A DNA stretch of 64,000 nt from Micromonospora sp. KC606 (GCF_004348675.1 NZ_SMKN01000007.1:1-64000); one strand, 5' to 3'. Counted from the stretch's first letter, positions 44,812 to 54,645 are shown. Program-made: numbers and translations. Notes: generated from the sequence alone by a model not told the origin.

Positions 44812-46974
44812 ATGGCGCAGAAGAACCAGGAGAAGGGTGTCACCGGCGGCGCGCCGGTGGTGACCGAGCCCGGCAGGGTTCGCAACGTGGTGCTCGTGGG
44901 GCACTCCGGGGCGGGTAAGACGACCCTGGTCGAGGCGCTGCTGGCGGCCAGCGGCACGATCGGCCGCGCCGGCACGATCACCGACGGCACGACGGTCTGC
45001 GACCACGATCCGGCGGCGGTCCGCCAGCAGCGCTCGGTGAGCCTGGCCTGCGCCCCGCTGGTCCACTCCGGCGTGAAGGTCAACCTCCTGGACACCCCGG
45101 GATACGGCGACTTCGTCGGCGAGCTGCGCGCCGGCCTGCGCGCCGCCGACGCCGCGCTCTTCGTGGTCTCCGCCGTCGACGGCATGGACCTGTCCACCGC
45201 CGCCCTGTGGGAGGAGTGTGCGGCGGTCGACATGCCGCGCGCCGTGGCGGTCTCCCGGTTGGACCACCCGCGCGCGGACTTCGACGAGGCGGTGGCGCTG
45301 TGCCAGCGGGTCTTCGGCGACAACGTGCTGCCGCTCCACCTACCGATGCTGGGCGACGACGGCGAGTCGGTGGCCGGCCTGATGGGGCTGGTCACCCGGC
45401 GGGTCTTCGACTACTCCGGGGGCCTGCCCGCCACGGTGCGCGAACCGGACCCGGAGCACCTGCCGGCCATTGTGGAGGCCCGCAACGAGCTGATCGAGGG
45501 GATCATCGCCGAGAGCGAGGACGAGACCCTCATGGACCGCTACCTCGACGGCGAGGAGATCGACACCGAGGTGCTGATCACCGACCTGGAGAAGGCCGTC
45601 GCCCGGGGTCACTTCTACCCGGTGGTGCCGGTCTGCGCCCAGACCGGCGTCGGCCTCGACGTGCTGCTCGACGGCCTGGTCGCCGCCTTCCCGTCACCGC
45701 TGGAGCACCAGCTGCCGCCGGTCACCGGCGTCGACGGCTCCCCGCGCCCGCCACTGGCCTGCGACCCGGACGGCCCGCTGGTCGCCGAGGTCGTCAAGAC
45801 CACCGTCGACCGGCACGTCGGCCGGGTCTCCCTGGTCCGGGTCTTCTCCGGCACGCTCCGCCCCGATCAGGTGGTGCACGTCTCGGGGCACGGCATGGCC
45901 GAACGGGGGCACCCCGACCACGACGCCGACGAGCGGGTCGGGCACGTCTACAGCCCGCTCGGGGCGACGCTGCGGGAGGTGCCGGCGGCCGTCGCGGGCG
46001 ACATCTGCGCGATCACCAAGTCGGGCAGCGCGGAGACCGGCGACACCTTCTCCGCCAAGGACGATCCGCTGCTGGTCGCCCCGTGGGAGATGCCCGAACC
46101 GCTGCTGCCGGTGGCGGTCGTGGCCCGCAGCCGGGCCGACGAGGACGCCCTGGCCCGCAACCTGGGCCGGCTGGTGGCCGGCGACCCGACCCTGCGCCTG
46201 GAACGCAACCCGGAGACCCGCCAGCTGGTGCTCTGGTGCATGGGCGAGGCGCACGCCGACGTCGTGCTGGACCGGCTGCGTACCGGCGGGGTGGAGCTGG
46301 ACACCGAGCCGGTACGGGTGGCGCTGCGCGAGACCCTCACGGTCGCCGCCACCGGGCACGGCCGGCACGTCAAGCAGTCCGGCGGCCACGGCCAGTACGC
46401 CGTCTGCGACATCGAGGTGACGCCGCTGTCGCGCGGCGCCGGCTTCGAGTTCGTCGACCGGGTGGTCGGCGGGGCCGTCCCGCACCAGTACATCCCGTCG
46501 GTGGAGAAGGGCGTGCGGGCGCAGATGGAACGCGGCCTGGTCGCCGGTTACCCGCTGGTAGACCTGCGGGTGACCCTCGTCGACGGCAAGGCGCACAGTG
46601 TCGACTCCTCCGACGCGGCCTTCCAGACCGCGGGCGCGCTGGCCCTGCGCGACGCCGCCGAGCGGGGGCAGCCGACGCTGCTGGAGCCGGTGGACGAGGT
46701 GGTCGTCCGGGTGCCCGACGGCTCGGTCGGCGCGGTGCTGGGCGACCTGTCCGGCCGGCGCGGCCGGGTGCTCGGCACCGAACCGGACCCGGACACCGAG
46801 GGGCGCACCCTGATCCGCGCCGAGGTGCCCGCCACCGAACTGCTCCGCTACGCCATCGAACTGCGCTCGATCACCTCCGGGACCGGCACCTTCCGCCGCG
46901 CCTTCGTCCGGTACGACCCGATGCCCACCCACCTGGCCGAGCAGATCCGCAAGGAGCACACCACCCGCGCCTGA
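44812..46974 (+). CDS. fusA2: EF-G paralogue (FusA2-like) with degenerate GTPase motifs
   Basis: A 720-residue elongation factor G-like protein with domains I-V. G1 is intact (GHSGAGKTT, 30-38) and G3 is intact (DTPGYGD, 94-100). The switch I region reads RQQRSVSLA where EF-G has a conserved Thr in RERGITI, and G4 is SRLD (148-151) instead of NKMD. It is therefore not the canonical factor, but resembles the second EF-G known in mycobacteria. The function is unsettled; ribosome binding with altered nucleotide handling is likely. AGGGAGG lies 8 nt upstream. It is divergent from pgsA and interrupts the usual HIT-pgsA adjacency. Confidence 0.88.
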   Translation: MAQKNQEKGVTGGAPVVTEPGRVRNVVLVGHSGAGKTTLVEALLAASGTIGRAGTITDGTTVCDHDPAAVRQQRSVSLACAPLVHSGVKVNLLDTPGYGDFVGELRAGLRAADAALFVVSAVDGMDLSTAALWEECAAVDMPRAVAVSRLDHPRADFDEAVALCQRVFGDNVLPLHLPMLGDDGESVAGLMGLVTRRVFDYSGGLPATVREPDPEHLPAIVEARNELIEGIIAESEDETLMDRYLDGEEIDTEVLITDLEKAVARGHFYPVVPVCAQTGVGLDVLLDGLVAAFPSPLEHQLPPVTGVDGSPRPPLACDPDGPLVAEVVKTTVDRHVGRVSLVRVFSGTLRPDQVVHVSGHGMAERGHPDHDADERVGHVYSPLGATLREVPAAVAGDICAITKSGSAETGDTFSAKDDPLLVAPWEMPEPLLPVAVVARSRADEDALARNLGRLVAGDPTLRLERNPETRQLVLWCMGEAHADVVLDRLRTGGVELDTEPVRVALRETLTVAATGHGRHVKQSGGHGQYAVCDIEVTPLSRGAGFEFVDRVVGGAVPHQYIPSVEKGVRAQMERGLVAGYPLVDLRVTLVDGKAHSVDSSDAAFQTAGALALRDAAERGQPTLLEPVDEVVVRVPDGSVGAVLGDLSGRRGRVLGTEPDPDTEGRTLIRAEVPATELLRYAIELRSITSGTGTFRRAFVRYDPMPTHLAEQIRKEHTTRA

Positions 46975-47014
46975 CCCGCCGCGGCCGGTCGACGCCGGGC
47001 GTGGGCGACACGAC

Positions 47015-48073
47015 TCACGGGCGGACGGCGGGAACCGGCGGCATCGGCCAGTACGGACGGTCGGCGTCGCGCAGGGCCGCCGCGCGCAACCCCGCGAGTT
47101 GCCGCTCCACCTCGACGAAGTGGTCCGGGGCGAGCGGGCCGAGCCGCAACGCGGCGGCGTTCTCCTCGACCTGCGCGACGGTCCGGCAGCCGGGGATCGG
47201 GACAGTCCGGCCGCTGCGCGCCCAGAGCCAGCCCAGCGCCCCCTGGGCCAGGGTCCGACCGTCGGCGGTGAGCGCGCCGCGCACCGCCCTGACCCGGCGC
47301 AGCCACTCCGGCGCCGGCCGGCCGCCCCGGAACCACTCCAGCCAGGTCGGGGCAAGGCCGCGCACGTCGTCGCGGGGCAACGTCGACTCGGTGGTGTACT
47401 TGCCGGTGAGCAGCCCCATGCCGAGCGGCCCTCGGTTGACGCTCGCCAGGTCGTGCTTGTCGCAGACCGCCAGCATGGTCGGAGTGTCCCGGAGCACCGA
47501 CAGGTCGTGCTGCACGGCGGTGGCGCGCGGCGCCGCCTCGGCGAACGCCCCGGCCCAGTCTGCCCGGTCGGTGCTCCAGCCGTACGACCGGATCAGCCCC
47601 TCGGTCACCAGGTCCTCACACGTGCCGACCAACGCCTCCACCCGAACCAGCGGCAGATCACCCAGGTGCAGCTGGTACAGGTCGATCCGGTCGGTGTCCA
47701 GCCGGCGCAGCGAGTCGACCACCGCCCGGCGCAGGTACGCCGGTGAGGCGTCCTCACCGGTGGCCTGCCGGCTCCGCTCGTCGAAGGTGTACCCCCACTT
47801 CGTGGCGATCACCGCCTCGTCGCGCCGGCCCGCCAACGCCCAGCCGAGAACTCGCTCGCCGTGCCCGGCCCCGTACGCGTCGGCGGTGTCGAAAAGCGTC
47901 ACCCCGAGGTCGAGGGCGCGGCGGACCGCCCGCACCGACTCCTCGTCGTCGACCCGACCCCAGCCCAACGGGCGGGTGCCCTCCGCCCAGGGGCCGCCGA
48001 TCGCCCAGCACCCCATGCCGAGCGCGCTGACCTCGATGCCGCTGCGGCCCAACGTCCGCGTCGCAACTGCCAC
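47015..48073 (-). CDS. Aldo/keto reductase
   Basis: A 352-residue NAD(P)H-dependent reductase with a TIM barrel. The catalytic tetrad is seen as Asp and Tyr in FDTADAYGAGHGE, Lys in VIATKWGY and His in DLYQLHLGD. The C-terminal cofactor-binding stretch is VPIPGCRTVAQVEENAAAL. It is closest to the YajO/Tas-type AKR group; the substrate is unknown. The GTG at 48073 has a -10-like CAGGAT 6 nt upstream (weak). It converges with the EF-G paralogue, 40 bp apart, and there is no other partner. Confidence 0.88.
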   Translation of the reverse strand: MAVATRTLGRSGIEVSALGMGCWAIGGPWAEGTRPLGWGRVDDEESVRAVRRALDLGVTLFDTADAYGAGHGERVLGWALAGRRDEAVIATKWGYTFDERSRQATGEDASPAYLRRAVVDSLRRLDTDRIDLYQLHLGDLPLVRVEALVGTCEDLVTEGLIRSYGWSTDRADWAGAFAEAAPRATAVQHDLSVLRDTPTMLAVCDKHDLASVNRGPLGMGLLTGKYTTESTLPRDDVRGLAPTWLEWFRGGRPAPEWLRRVRAVRGALTADGRTLAQGALGWLWARSGRTVPIPGCRTVAQVEENAAALRLGPLAPDHFVEVERQLAGLRAAALRDADRPYWPMPPVPAVRP

Positions 48074-48297
48074 CGTCGAATCCTGCCATCCTCCGGACCC
48101 ACAGGGGCAAGAACGTCACCGAGCGTGCAAACGGCCATATGCCACGGTGAGCGGAGAACCCGGGTGATCCAGGCCGCACCCTGACCGGAGGGCCGGGCGG
48201 CGGGGCGACGCCGCCCCACCGCACCCCGGCACCCCCGCCGGGCCGACATGCGCGTCCGTCAGGACCGCGCCGACGGTTCGGCCGCCGGCGACACAGC

Positions 48298-48933
48298 TCA
48301 GCGAGGAACGGCGTACGCCAGTGGCACCGGTGTCGGCTGCCCCGGCCAGGTCCCGGCCAGGGTGGCGGCGCCTGGCCGCACGGCGCCAGCACCGAGCCGG
48401 CGAACGACGGCCAGCTCGACGGTATCGGTGACGATCAGCGTCGGGTCGCTGTCCGTCACCCGCAGCGGCCCGGCCACGGTGGGCGGGTCTGTCCGGTCGG
48501 CGGCGCTGCTGGTGATCTCCATGTTCGGTGCGCGGTACTCTCGCACGCCGTCGACCTCGAAGAACTCCTGTGCCTGCGCGGCGCCGCCGAGGATCGCGGC
48601 GGTCAGGACCACCGGGTAGACCGGGTCGCCGCAGGCGTCGTACACCCAGCGCGGGCCGAGCACGGAGTGGTGGACGGTGCCGACCAGTCGGTCGTCGGCG
48701 CCATCCAGCGGCGCACCGCGGTAGGTGAGCGGGACCTGGTGCACCGAGCCGTCGCCGACCCGGACCAGCAGCGTCTCGACGCCGACCGCGCCAGCCGGGT
48801 CGTCGAACCGGTACGCCGCCACTCGGGTCACCTCGGCCGGTGGTCCGCTGTCGAACCAGCCCTGCCCGGGTAACCAGGCCGCCAGGAGTTCGAGTTTGCT
48901 GGGACGCAGTTCCGCGCGATGCAACAGGGCCAT
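48298..48933 (-). CDS. Orphan maltokinase N-terminal cap-like domain protein
   Basis: A 211-residue protein that resembles the N-terminal cap domain of actinobacterial maltokinase (LRPSKLELLAAWLP, YRFDDPAGAVGVETLLVRVG, VPLTYRGAPLDGAD, LGPRWVYDACGDPVY) but has no kinase domain. Free-standing copies exist in actinobacteria with no known activity. The ATG at 48933 is chosen because TACGAT (complement of 48941-48946) ends 7 nt earlier. It lies alone between an aldo/keto reductase and the HIT gene. Confidence 0.8.
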   Translation of the reverse strand: MALLHRAELRPSKLELLAAWLPGQGWFDSGPPAEVTRVAAYRFDDPAGAVGVETLLVRVGDGSVHQVPLTYRGAPLDGADDRLVGTVHHSVLGPRWVYDACGDPVYPVVLTAAILGGAAQAQEFFEVDGVREYRAPNMEITSSAADRTDPPTVAGPLRVTDSDPTLIVTDTVELAVVRRLGAGAVRPGAATLAGTWPGQPTPVPLAYAVPR

Positions 48934-49119
48934 GCCCAAGATCGTAGAGGTGTCCTTGCGGCGCAGACCCGGAGGTCGGGCCAGGCCCAGCCGCTTCGGC
49001 CCACGCGACCGACCGTCCCGCCACGAAGTGGCCACCCCGGCGCAGGCCGGCGGCGGCGGTGGTCTCGCTGGCCTGTGCCGGGGCGACCACCAGGCAGCCG
49101 TGGTCCGTCACCGCCCCGG

Positions 49120-49689
49120 TCAGGCTGGCCAGGACCCGGCGAGGAGGTGGCGGGTGTCGGTGAGCAGTTGCGGCAGGACCTTCGTCCGGCCGATCACCGG
49201 CATGAAGTTGGCGTCGCCGCCCCACCGCGGCACCACGTGCTGGTGCAGGTGCGCGGCGATGCCGGCGCCGGCCACGCCGCCCTGGTTCATGCCCAGGTTG
49301 AACCCGTGCGCGTTGCTCACCTTCCGGATCACCCGCATCGCCGTCTGGGTGAACACCGCCAGTTCGCCGGTCTCCTCGGCGTCCAGGTCGGTGTAGTCGG
49401 CGACGTGTCGGTACGGACAGACCAACAGATGACCCGGGTTGTACGGGTAGAGATTGAGCACCGCGAAGACGTGCGCGCCCCGCGCGACGACCAGGCTGCG
49501 CTCGACGGGCAGGCCGGGGGCGAGGCAGAACGGGCAGCCGGCAGCCTTCTCGTAGCCACCTGCGGGGCGGTCCTCGCCCGAGACGTAGGTCATCCGGTGC
49601 GGCGTCCAGAGTCGCTCCAACCCGTCCGCCAGGCCGACGTCTCCGGTGGTGCTCCCGCCGTCGTCAGAGTGCCGCGCCGCCCCAGTCAC
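49120..49689 (-). CDS. HIT-family Ap4A phosphorylase-like protein
   Basis: A 189-residue histidine-triad protein. HLHQHVVPRW contains the HxHxH catalytic motif; GCPFC near residue 51 is the Cys pair of this branch. The mycobacterial protein in the same place between thrS and pgsA is a diadenosine tetraphosphate phosphorylase, so this role is likely. The GTG at 49689 has TAGGAT 6 nt upstream and appears leaderless. It follows thrS on the same strand after a terminator. Confidence 0.9.
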   Translation of the reverse strand: MTGAARHSDDGGSTTGDVGLADGLERLWTPHRMTYVSGEDRPAGGYEKAAGCPFCLAPGLPVERSLVVARGAHVFAVLNLYPYNPGHLLVCPYRHVADYTDLDAEETGELAVFTQTAMRVIRKVSNAHGFNLGMNQGGVAGAGIAAHLHQHVVPRWGGDANFMPVIGRTKVLPQLLTDTRHLLAGSWPA

Positions 49690-49864
49690 ACGCCGATCCT
49701 ACGGTCACCGCACCGGGTTCCAGCCAGCCGCACCGGCCAGGCGCCGGAGGTGAGCCGGGCGGCATCCCGCGCGGTCAGCTGCGGGCGGTCCGAGGCCGGT
49801 TCCCGGGTCGAGACTCCGCCCCTGAGGCGACATGTGGTGCCGCAGGTCGAAACGAACCAGGTAG

Positions 49865-49891
49865 CGGACCGCCGGCGGGGCCGGCGGTCCG
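49865..49891 (-). terminator. thrS terminator hairpin
   Basis: CGGACCGCCGGC (49865-49876) and GCCGGCGGTCCG (49880-49891) are exact 12-bp complements with a GGG loop, 8 nt after the thrS stop codon. Confidence 0.8.
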
Positions 49892-49898
49892 GGGTGGG

Positions 49899-51914
49899 TC
49901 AGTTCGCCACGGCGGACGGACCGGAGTTGGTCCGCGAGCGGACCACGTCCAGCACGTGCGTGACCGCCTCGGCGATCGGCACACCGTTGCGTTGCGAACC
50001 GTCGCGGTAGCGGAAGGAGACGGTGCCGGCGGCCACGTCGTCGTCACCGGCGATCACCATGAAGGGGATCTTCTGCTGCTGCGCGCTGCGGATCTTCTTC
50101 TGCATCCGGTCGTCTCCGGCGTCCACCTGGGCCCGGATGCCCTCGGCGCGCAGCGCCGCGACGAAGCCGTGCAGGTATTCGGTGTGGTCCTCACGGATCG
50201 GGATGCCGATCACCTGCACCGGGGCCAGCCACGCCGGGAACGCCCCCGCGTAGTGCTCGGTGAGCACACCGACGAAACGCTCGATCGACCCGAACTTGGC
50301 ACAGTGGATCATGACCGGCTGCTGCCGGGTGCCGTCGGCCGCCTGGTACTCCAGCCCGAAGCCCTTGGGCTGGTTGAAGTCGTACTGGATGGTGGACATC
50401 TGCCAGGTGCGGCCGATCGCGTCCTTGGCCTGCACCGAGATCTTCGGCCCGTAGAAGGCCGCGCCGCCCGGGTCGGGCACCAGGTCCAGCCCGGTCTCGC
50501 GCGCACACTGCTCCAGCACCGCCGTCGCCGTCGCCCAGTCCTCCTCGGTGCCGACGAACTTCTCCGGCTTGGACTCGTCGCGGGTCGACAACTCCAGGTA
50601 GAAGTCGTCGATGCCGAAGTCCTTCAGCAGGCCGAGCACGAAGTTCAGCAGGTGCTTGACCTCGGCCGGTGCCTGCTCCCTGGTGCAGTACGAGTGCGAG
50701 TCATCCTGCGTGAAGCCACGCACCCGGGTGAGTCCGTGGATGACGCCGGACTTCTCGTACCGGTACACCGAGCCGAACTCGAACAGCCGCATCGGCAGCT
50801 CACGGTAGGACCGCCCGCGCGAGCGGTAGATCAGGTTGTGCATCGGGCAGTTCATCGCCTTGAGGTAATAGTCCGCGCCCTCGAACTCGATGGGCGGGAA
50901 CATCCCGTCGGCGTAGTACGGCAGGTGGCCCGAGGTGTGGAAGAGCCATTCCTTCGAGATGTGCGGAGTCCCGACGTACTGGAAGCCCTCTTCGATGTGG
51001 CGGGCGCGGACGTAGTCCTCCATCTCACGCTTGATCACGCCACCCTTGGGGTGGAAGACCGGCAGGCCCGAGCCGATCTCGTCGGGGAAGCTGAACAGGT
51101 CCAGGTCCGCGCCCAGCTTGCGGTGGTCGCGCCGGGCGGCCTCCTCCAGCAGTTTCAGGTACGCCTTGAGTTCGTCGCGGGTCGGCCAGGCGGTGCCGTA
51201 CACCCGCTGCAACTGGGGGTTACGCTCCGAGCCGCGCCAGTAGGCGGCGGCCGATCGCATCAGCTTGAACGCGCCGATCAGCCGGGTGTTCGGCAGATGC
51301 GGGCCCCGGCAGAGATCCGACCAGCAGACCTTGTCCTCGTTCGCGGCGAGGTTGTCGTAGATGGTCAGCTCGCCGCCGCCCACCTCCATCACCTCGGAGG
51401 AGTCCAGCCCTTCGCCCTTGATGTCGATCAGTTCCAGCTTGAACGGCTCGGCGGCCAGTTCGGCCTTCGCCTCGTCGAGGCTGCCGAAGCGTCGGCGGCG
51501 GAACCGCTGGCCGGCCTTGACGATCTCCTGCATCCGCTTCTCGAGCCTGGCCAGGTCGTCGGGCTGGAACGGCTTGTCGACGGCGAAGTCGTAGTAGAAG
51601 CCGTTCTCGATCGGCGGGCCGATGCCGAGCCTGGCCTCCGGGAAGACGTCCTGCACGGCCTGGGCGAGCACGTGCGCGGTCGAGTGGCGCAACACGTCGA
51701 GGCCGTCCGGCGTGTCGATGGCGACCGGCTCGACCTCGGTTTCCGCTGCCGGCGACCAGTCCAGGTCACGCAGCTGGCCCTGCGCGTCGCGGACCACCAC
51801 GATCGCCTTCGGCCCGGTGGTGGGCAGCCCGGCCGCGGCCACCGCGTCGGCCGCCGTCGTCCCGGCGGCGACGACGACGGGGTCGGCCACTGCGGGGGTA
51901 CGAGGTGCGGACAC
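49899..51914 (-). CDS. thrS: Threonyl-tRNA synthetase
   Basis: A 671-residue class II synthetase. An N-terminal TGS-like domain (about 1-65) is followed by the editing domain ([11 protein letters not shown] with HxxxH, and a later Cys-His pair), the catalytic core with zinc ligands (MNCPMH) and motif 2 ([19 protein letters not shown]), and the anticodon-binding domain. Length is standard. The GTG at 51914 follows GAGGAGTCACC. It is the first gene of the conserved block with HIT, pgsA and pimA. Confidence 0.98.
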   Translation of the reverse strand: MSAPRTPAVADPVVVAAGTTAADAVAAAGLPTTGPKAIVVVRDAQGQLRDLDWSPAAETEVEPVAIDTPDGLDVLRHSTAHVLAQAVQDVFPEARLGIGPPIENGFYYDFAVDKPFQPDDLARLEKRMQEIVKAGQRFRRRRFGSLDEAKAELAAEPFKLELIDIKGEGLDSSEVMEVGGGELTIYDNLAANEDKVCWSDLCRGPHLPNTRLIGAFKLMRSAAAYWRGSERNPQLQRVYGTAWPTRDELKAYLKLLEEAARRDHRKLGADLDLFSFPDEIGSGLPVFHPKGGVIKREMEDYVRARHIEEGFQYVGTPHISKEWLFHTSGHLPYYADGMFPPIEFEGADYYLKAMNCPMHNLIYRSRGRSYRELPMRLFEFGSVYRYEKSGVIHGLTRVRGFTQDDSHSYCTREQAPAEVKHLLNFVLGLLKDFGIDDFYLELSTRDESKPEKFVGTEEDWATATAVLEQCARETGLDLVPDPGGAAFYGPKISVQAKDAIGRTWQMSTIQYDFNQPKGFGLEYQAADGTRQQPVMIHCAKFGSIERFVGVLTEHYAGAFPAWLAPVQVIGIPIREDHTEYLHGFVAALRAEGIRAQVDAGDDRMQKKIRSAQQQKIPFMVIAGDDDVAAGTVSFRYRDGSQRNGVPIAEAVTHVLDVVRSRTNSGPSAVAN

Positions 51915-52110
51915 GGTGACTCCTCAACTGCAGACGGTAAGGGTGCGCCGGTTGCCGGCTCCTGCGATGCTATCGGTCGCCCCGCTCCGCCCGGTCGCCG
52001 GGAAAGGACGACGTCGTCGGGCCCGCGTTGAACCTTTTCGGTCTCCCGTCCGAACTACCGGGTGTGGCCGGAGCCGGTACCGGCCTCGTGGACACGGAAT
52101 GGGGGCACCG

Positions 52111-52959
52111 ATGACGACGACCCGCGGCGGAAGCCGTCGGCACCGGACCGGGCTCGTGCTGGCCGTGGCGGTGGCCGGCGTGCTGGCCTGGCCGGCAGCG
52201 GCACTGGCGGCGGAGGTGACGACCACGCCAACCCAGGCGACGCAGGGCGACGCGGTGACATTGCACCTGGTGGTTCCGGAGGAGCGGCCGGGCGCGCGCA
52301 CCGAGAAGATCGAGTTCAGGCTGCCGGAGGCCACCCCGATCGGCGAGGTGTACCCGCTGTCGGTGGACGGCTGGGCCCCGCTGATCAACTTCCGGAACCT
52401 GGACCAGCCGGTGGCCGGCATCCATGCCCCCGGCGTCACCCAGGTGACCGCGGCGGTGACGTGGACCCGGGCCGCCGGGAAGCCCGTGCCGGGCCCGGCC
52501 CGACTCTCGCTGGCCATGGGCCCGCTGCCGCAGGTCGACCGGATGAGCTTCGAGCTGGTCCAGACGTACTCGGACGGCACGGTGGTGCGCTGGGCCGACC
52601 CGGCCGGCGGCGCTCACCCCGCCCCGACGCTGGCACTGGTGCCGCCGGCCCCCGGCGCGGCGGTCGGCCACGACCACGGCGGTGCCGCGCCCGTGGTCGC
52701 GGACACCGGCCAGGGTGGGGTGGCCGCCCTCCCGCCGGCTGCCGACGACGGTGGGCCGAGCGCCGACGTGCTGCTCGGCGGCGGCCTGCTGATCGGTCTC
52801 GGCGGCGGCGCGCTGATCGGCTGGATGGTGAGCCGCGCCCGGCACCGCGCCGAGCCGGACGACGACGAGCCCCAGGACGAGCCGTCGACCGGGCAGCCCG
52901 CCGGTGGACAGCCGGCCGTGGACGTCCGGCCGATGGCCGAGCCGGTGGGTTCCCGCTGA
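52111..52959 (+). CDS. YcnI/DUF1775-like secreted membrane-anchored protein lacking the N-terminal His
   Basis: A 282-residue protein with a signal peptide (cleavage likely after ALA, residue 33), a DUF1775 beta domain (about 34-175: FRLPEATPIGEVYPLSVDGW), a Gly/His/Ala-rich linker with GHDHGG, one membrane helix (about 222-245) and an acidic cytoplasmic tail. YcnI-type copper proteins begin their mature chain with His; this one begins AEVTTTP, so copper binding at that site is doubtful. No PCu_A/CopC gene follows. The ATG at 52111 has GGGGG 5 nt upstream. It converges with the next gene. Confidence 0.78.
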   Translation: MTTTRGGSRRHRTGLVLAVAVAGVLAWPAAALAAEVTTTPTQATQGDAVTLHLVVPEERPGARTEKIEFRLPEATPIGEVYPLSVDGWAPLINFRNLDQPVAGIHAPGVTQVTAAVTWTRAAGKPVPGPARLSLAMGPLPQVDRMSFELVQTYSDGTVVRWADPAGGAHPAPTLALVPPAPGAAVGHDHGGAAPVVADTGQGGVAALPPAADDGGPSADVLLGGGLLIGLGGGALIGWMVSRARHRAEPDDDEPQDEPSTGQPAGGQPAVDVRPMAEPVGSR

Positions 52960-52961
52960 GG

Positions 52962-53882
52962 TCAGCGCACCCACCCCGGCAGCGGCTCCCGGGCCGCCAG
53001 CCAGCCGCCGGGCACCCCGCCCGGGGTGCCCACCCCGGCGTACGCGGCGACCACCGCTCCGGCGATCGCGGCGGTGGTGTCGACGTCCCCGCCGGCCTCG
53101 ACGCAGGCCCGGACCGCGGCCGGATAATCCGACAGGTGGGTGGCGGCAACCCAGAGGGTGAAGGCCACGGTGTCCTGGGCGGTGACCCGGGAGCCGTTGC
53201 CGAGTGCCGCCACCGCCTCCGGCACCGGCCGGCCGAGCAGGGTGGCGGCCCGCCGTACCCCGGCGGCGACCGCGCCGGCGGGGTCGAGCGCGCCGGTGAC
53301 GGCGGCCAGCAACCGGGCCGGGTCGGGTCGGTCGCCGTCGAGCCGCGCGCGGGCGGCGAGCGAGGCGGCGACGGCCACCGCGATCGCCCCGGCGACCCCC
53401 TCCGGGTGGGCGTGGGTTACCTCGGCGCTGACCCGGGCCTGAGCGGCGGCCCGGGCGGTGGAGTCGGCGAACCAGGCGCCGAGCGGCCCGACCCGCATCG
53501 CCGCCCCGTTGCCGCAGGAGCCCTGTCCGTCGAAGGCCGAGGCGGCGGCCACCGGCCAGGGCGTGCCGGTGCGGATCAGGCGCAGGATCGCCACCGCACC
53601 GGGCCCGTAGCCGCGGTACGGCTCGCACCGCTCGGCGAAGGCGAGCGCCAGCCGGTCCTGGTCGACGCCGCCGTGGGCGGCGAGTTCGGCCAGCACGGAG
53701 CAGGCCATCTCGGTGTCGTCGGTCCACTGCCAGGGTGGCGGGGGGAGCCGGTCGGCGGCCAGGTCCGCCGCGTGCCGGCCGGGCACGAAGAACTGCGAAC
53801 CGAGGGCGTCGCCCACGGAGAGGCCGGCCAGGCTGTCCCGGGCCAGGGCCAGCCGGGCGTCAGGGAACAGGGTGAACGCCAT
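52962..53882 (-). CDS. ADP-ribosylglycohydrolase family protein
   Basis: A 306-residue DraG/ARH-type hydrolase that removes ADP-ribose from proteins or small molecules. Metal-binding motifs are present: WTDDTEM near residue 53, CGNGAAMRVGPLG in the middle and AGGDVDTTAAIAGAVV near the C-terminus. All key acids are seen. The ATG at 53882 begins MAFTLFPDARLALARD. It converges with the YcnI-like gene with only 2 bp between stop codons, and is divergent from an OmpR-type regulator with 73 bp between starts. Confidence 0.9.
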   Translation of the reverse strand: MAFTLFPDARLALARDSLAGLSVGDALGSQFFVPGRHAADLAADRLPPPPWQWTDDTEMACSVLAELAAHGGVDQDRLALAFAERCEPYRGYGPGAVAILRLIRTGTPWPVAAASAFDGQGSCGNGAAMRVGPLGAWFADSTARAAAQARVSAEVTHAHPEGVAGAIAVAVAASLAARARLDGDRPDPARLLAAVTGALDPAGAVAAGVRRAATLLGRPVPEAVAALGNGSRVTAQDTVAFTLWVAATHLSDYPAAVRACVEAGGDVDTTAAIAGAVVAAYAGVGTPGGVPGGWLAAREPLPGWVR

Positions 53883-53955
53883 CGTCGTGCCAGCTTGCCT
53901 GGTTCGGAGGAACGTCGCAACGTGATCAACTTGCCACCGGCAGTACGGTGCTGAC

Positions 53956-54645
53956 GTGGCAACCGTGCTCCTGGTCGAAGACGACCACGTCGTCCGCGGC
54001 GCGATGTTGCGCTCCCTGACCGAGCGGGGGCACGCGGTGCACGCCGTCGGCACGGCGTTGGACGCGTTGCGCCGGGTCGCCGCCGAGGCCCCCGATCTCG
54101 TCGTGCTCGACCTGGGCCTGCCCGACCTGGACGGCTCGGACGCACTGCGGATGCTGCGCGGCATCACCGACGTGCCGGTCATCATCGCCACCGCCCGCGA
54201 CGACGAGCAGTCGGTGGTCCGACTGTTGCGCGCTGGCGCGGACGACTACATGGTCAAGCCCTTCACCGGCGCCCACCTGGACGCCCGGATCACCACGGTG
54301 CTGCGCCGGGCCGGTCGGGCCAGCCGGGCGGTCCCGCCGGCGGCGCACACCGTCGGTGGCCTGCGGGTGGACGTGGGCGAGCGCAGCGCGGTACTCGACG
54401 GGGAGCCGCTGGCGCTGACCCGCAAGGAGTTCGACCTGCTGGCGTATCTCGCCGCACGACCCGGCCGGGTAGTGTCCCGACGGGAGCTCTTGGAGGAGGT
54501 ATGGCGGCAGCCGTCGGTCGGCGAGGACCAGACCATCGACGTTCACCTGTACTGGCTGCGCCGAAAGATGGGCGAGTCCGCGGCGAAGCCCCGCTACCTG
54601 CGCACCGTGCGGGGGGTGGGCTTCCGGCTGGTGGCCCCGGACTGA
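53956..54645 (+). CDS. OmpR/PhoB-type response regulator
   Basis: A 229-residue regulator. The receiver (1-120) has acidic VEDDHVV, the phospho-acceptor Asp in LVVLDLGLPDLDGSD and Lys in YMVKPF. The winged-helix effector (about 130-228) contains LTRKEFDLLAYLAARPGRVV and TVRGVGFRL. The GTG at 53956 has TACGGT (53944-53949) 6 nt upstream, predicting a leaderless message. The stop overlaps the kinase gene in the sequence CTGA. Confidence 0.93.
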   Translation: MATVLLVEDDHVVRGAMLRSLTERGHAVHAVGTALDALRRVAAEAPDLVVLDLGLPDLDGSDALRMLRGITDVPVIIATARDDEQSVVRLLRAGADDYMVKPFTGAHLDARITTVLRRAGRASRAVPPAAHTVGGLRVDVGERSAVLDGEPLALTRKEFDLLAYLAARPGRVVSRRELLEEVWRQPSVGEDQTIDVHLYWLRRKMGESAAKPRYLRTVRGVGFRLVAPD

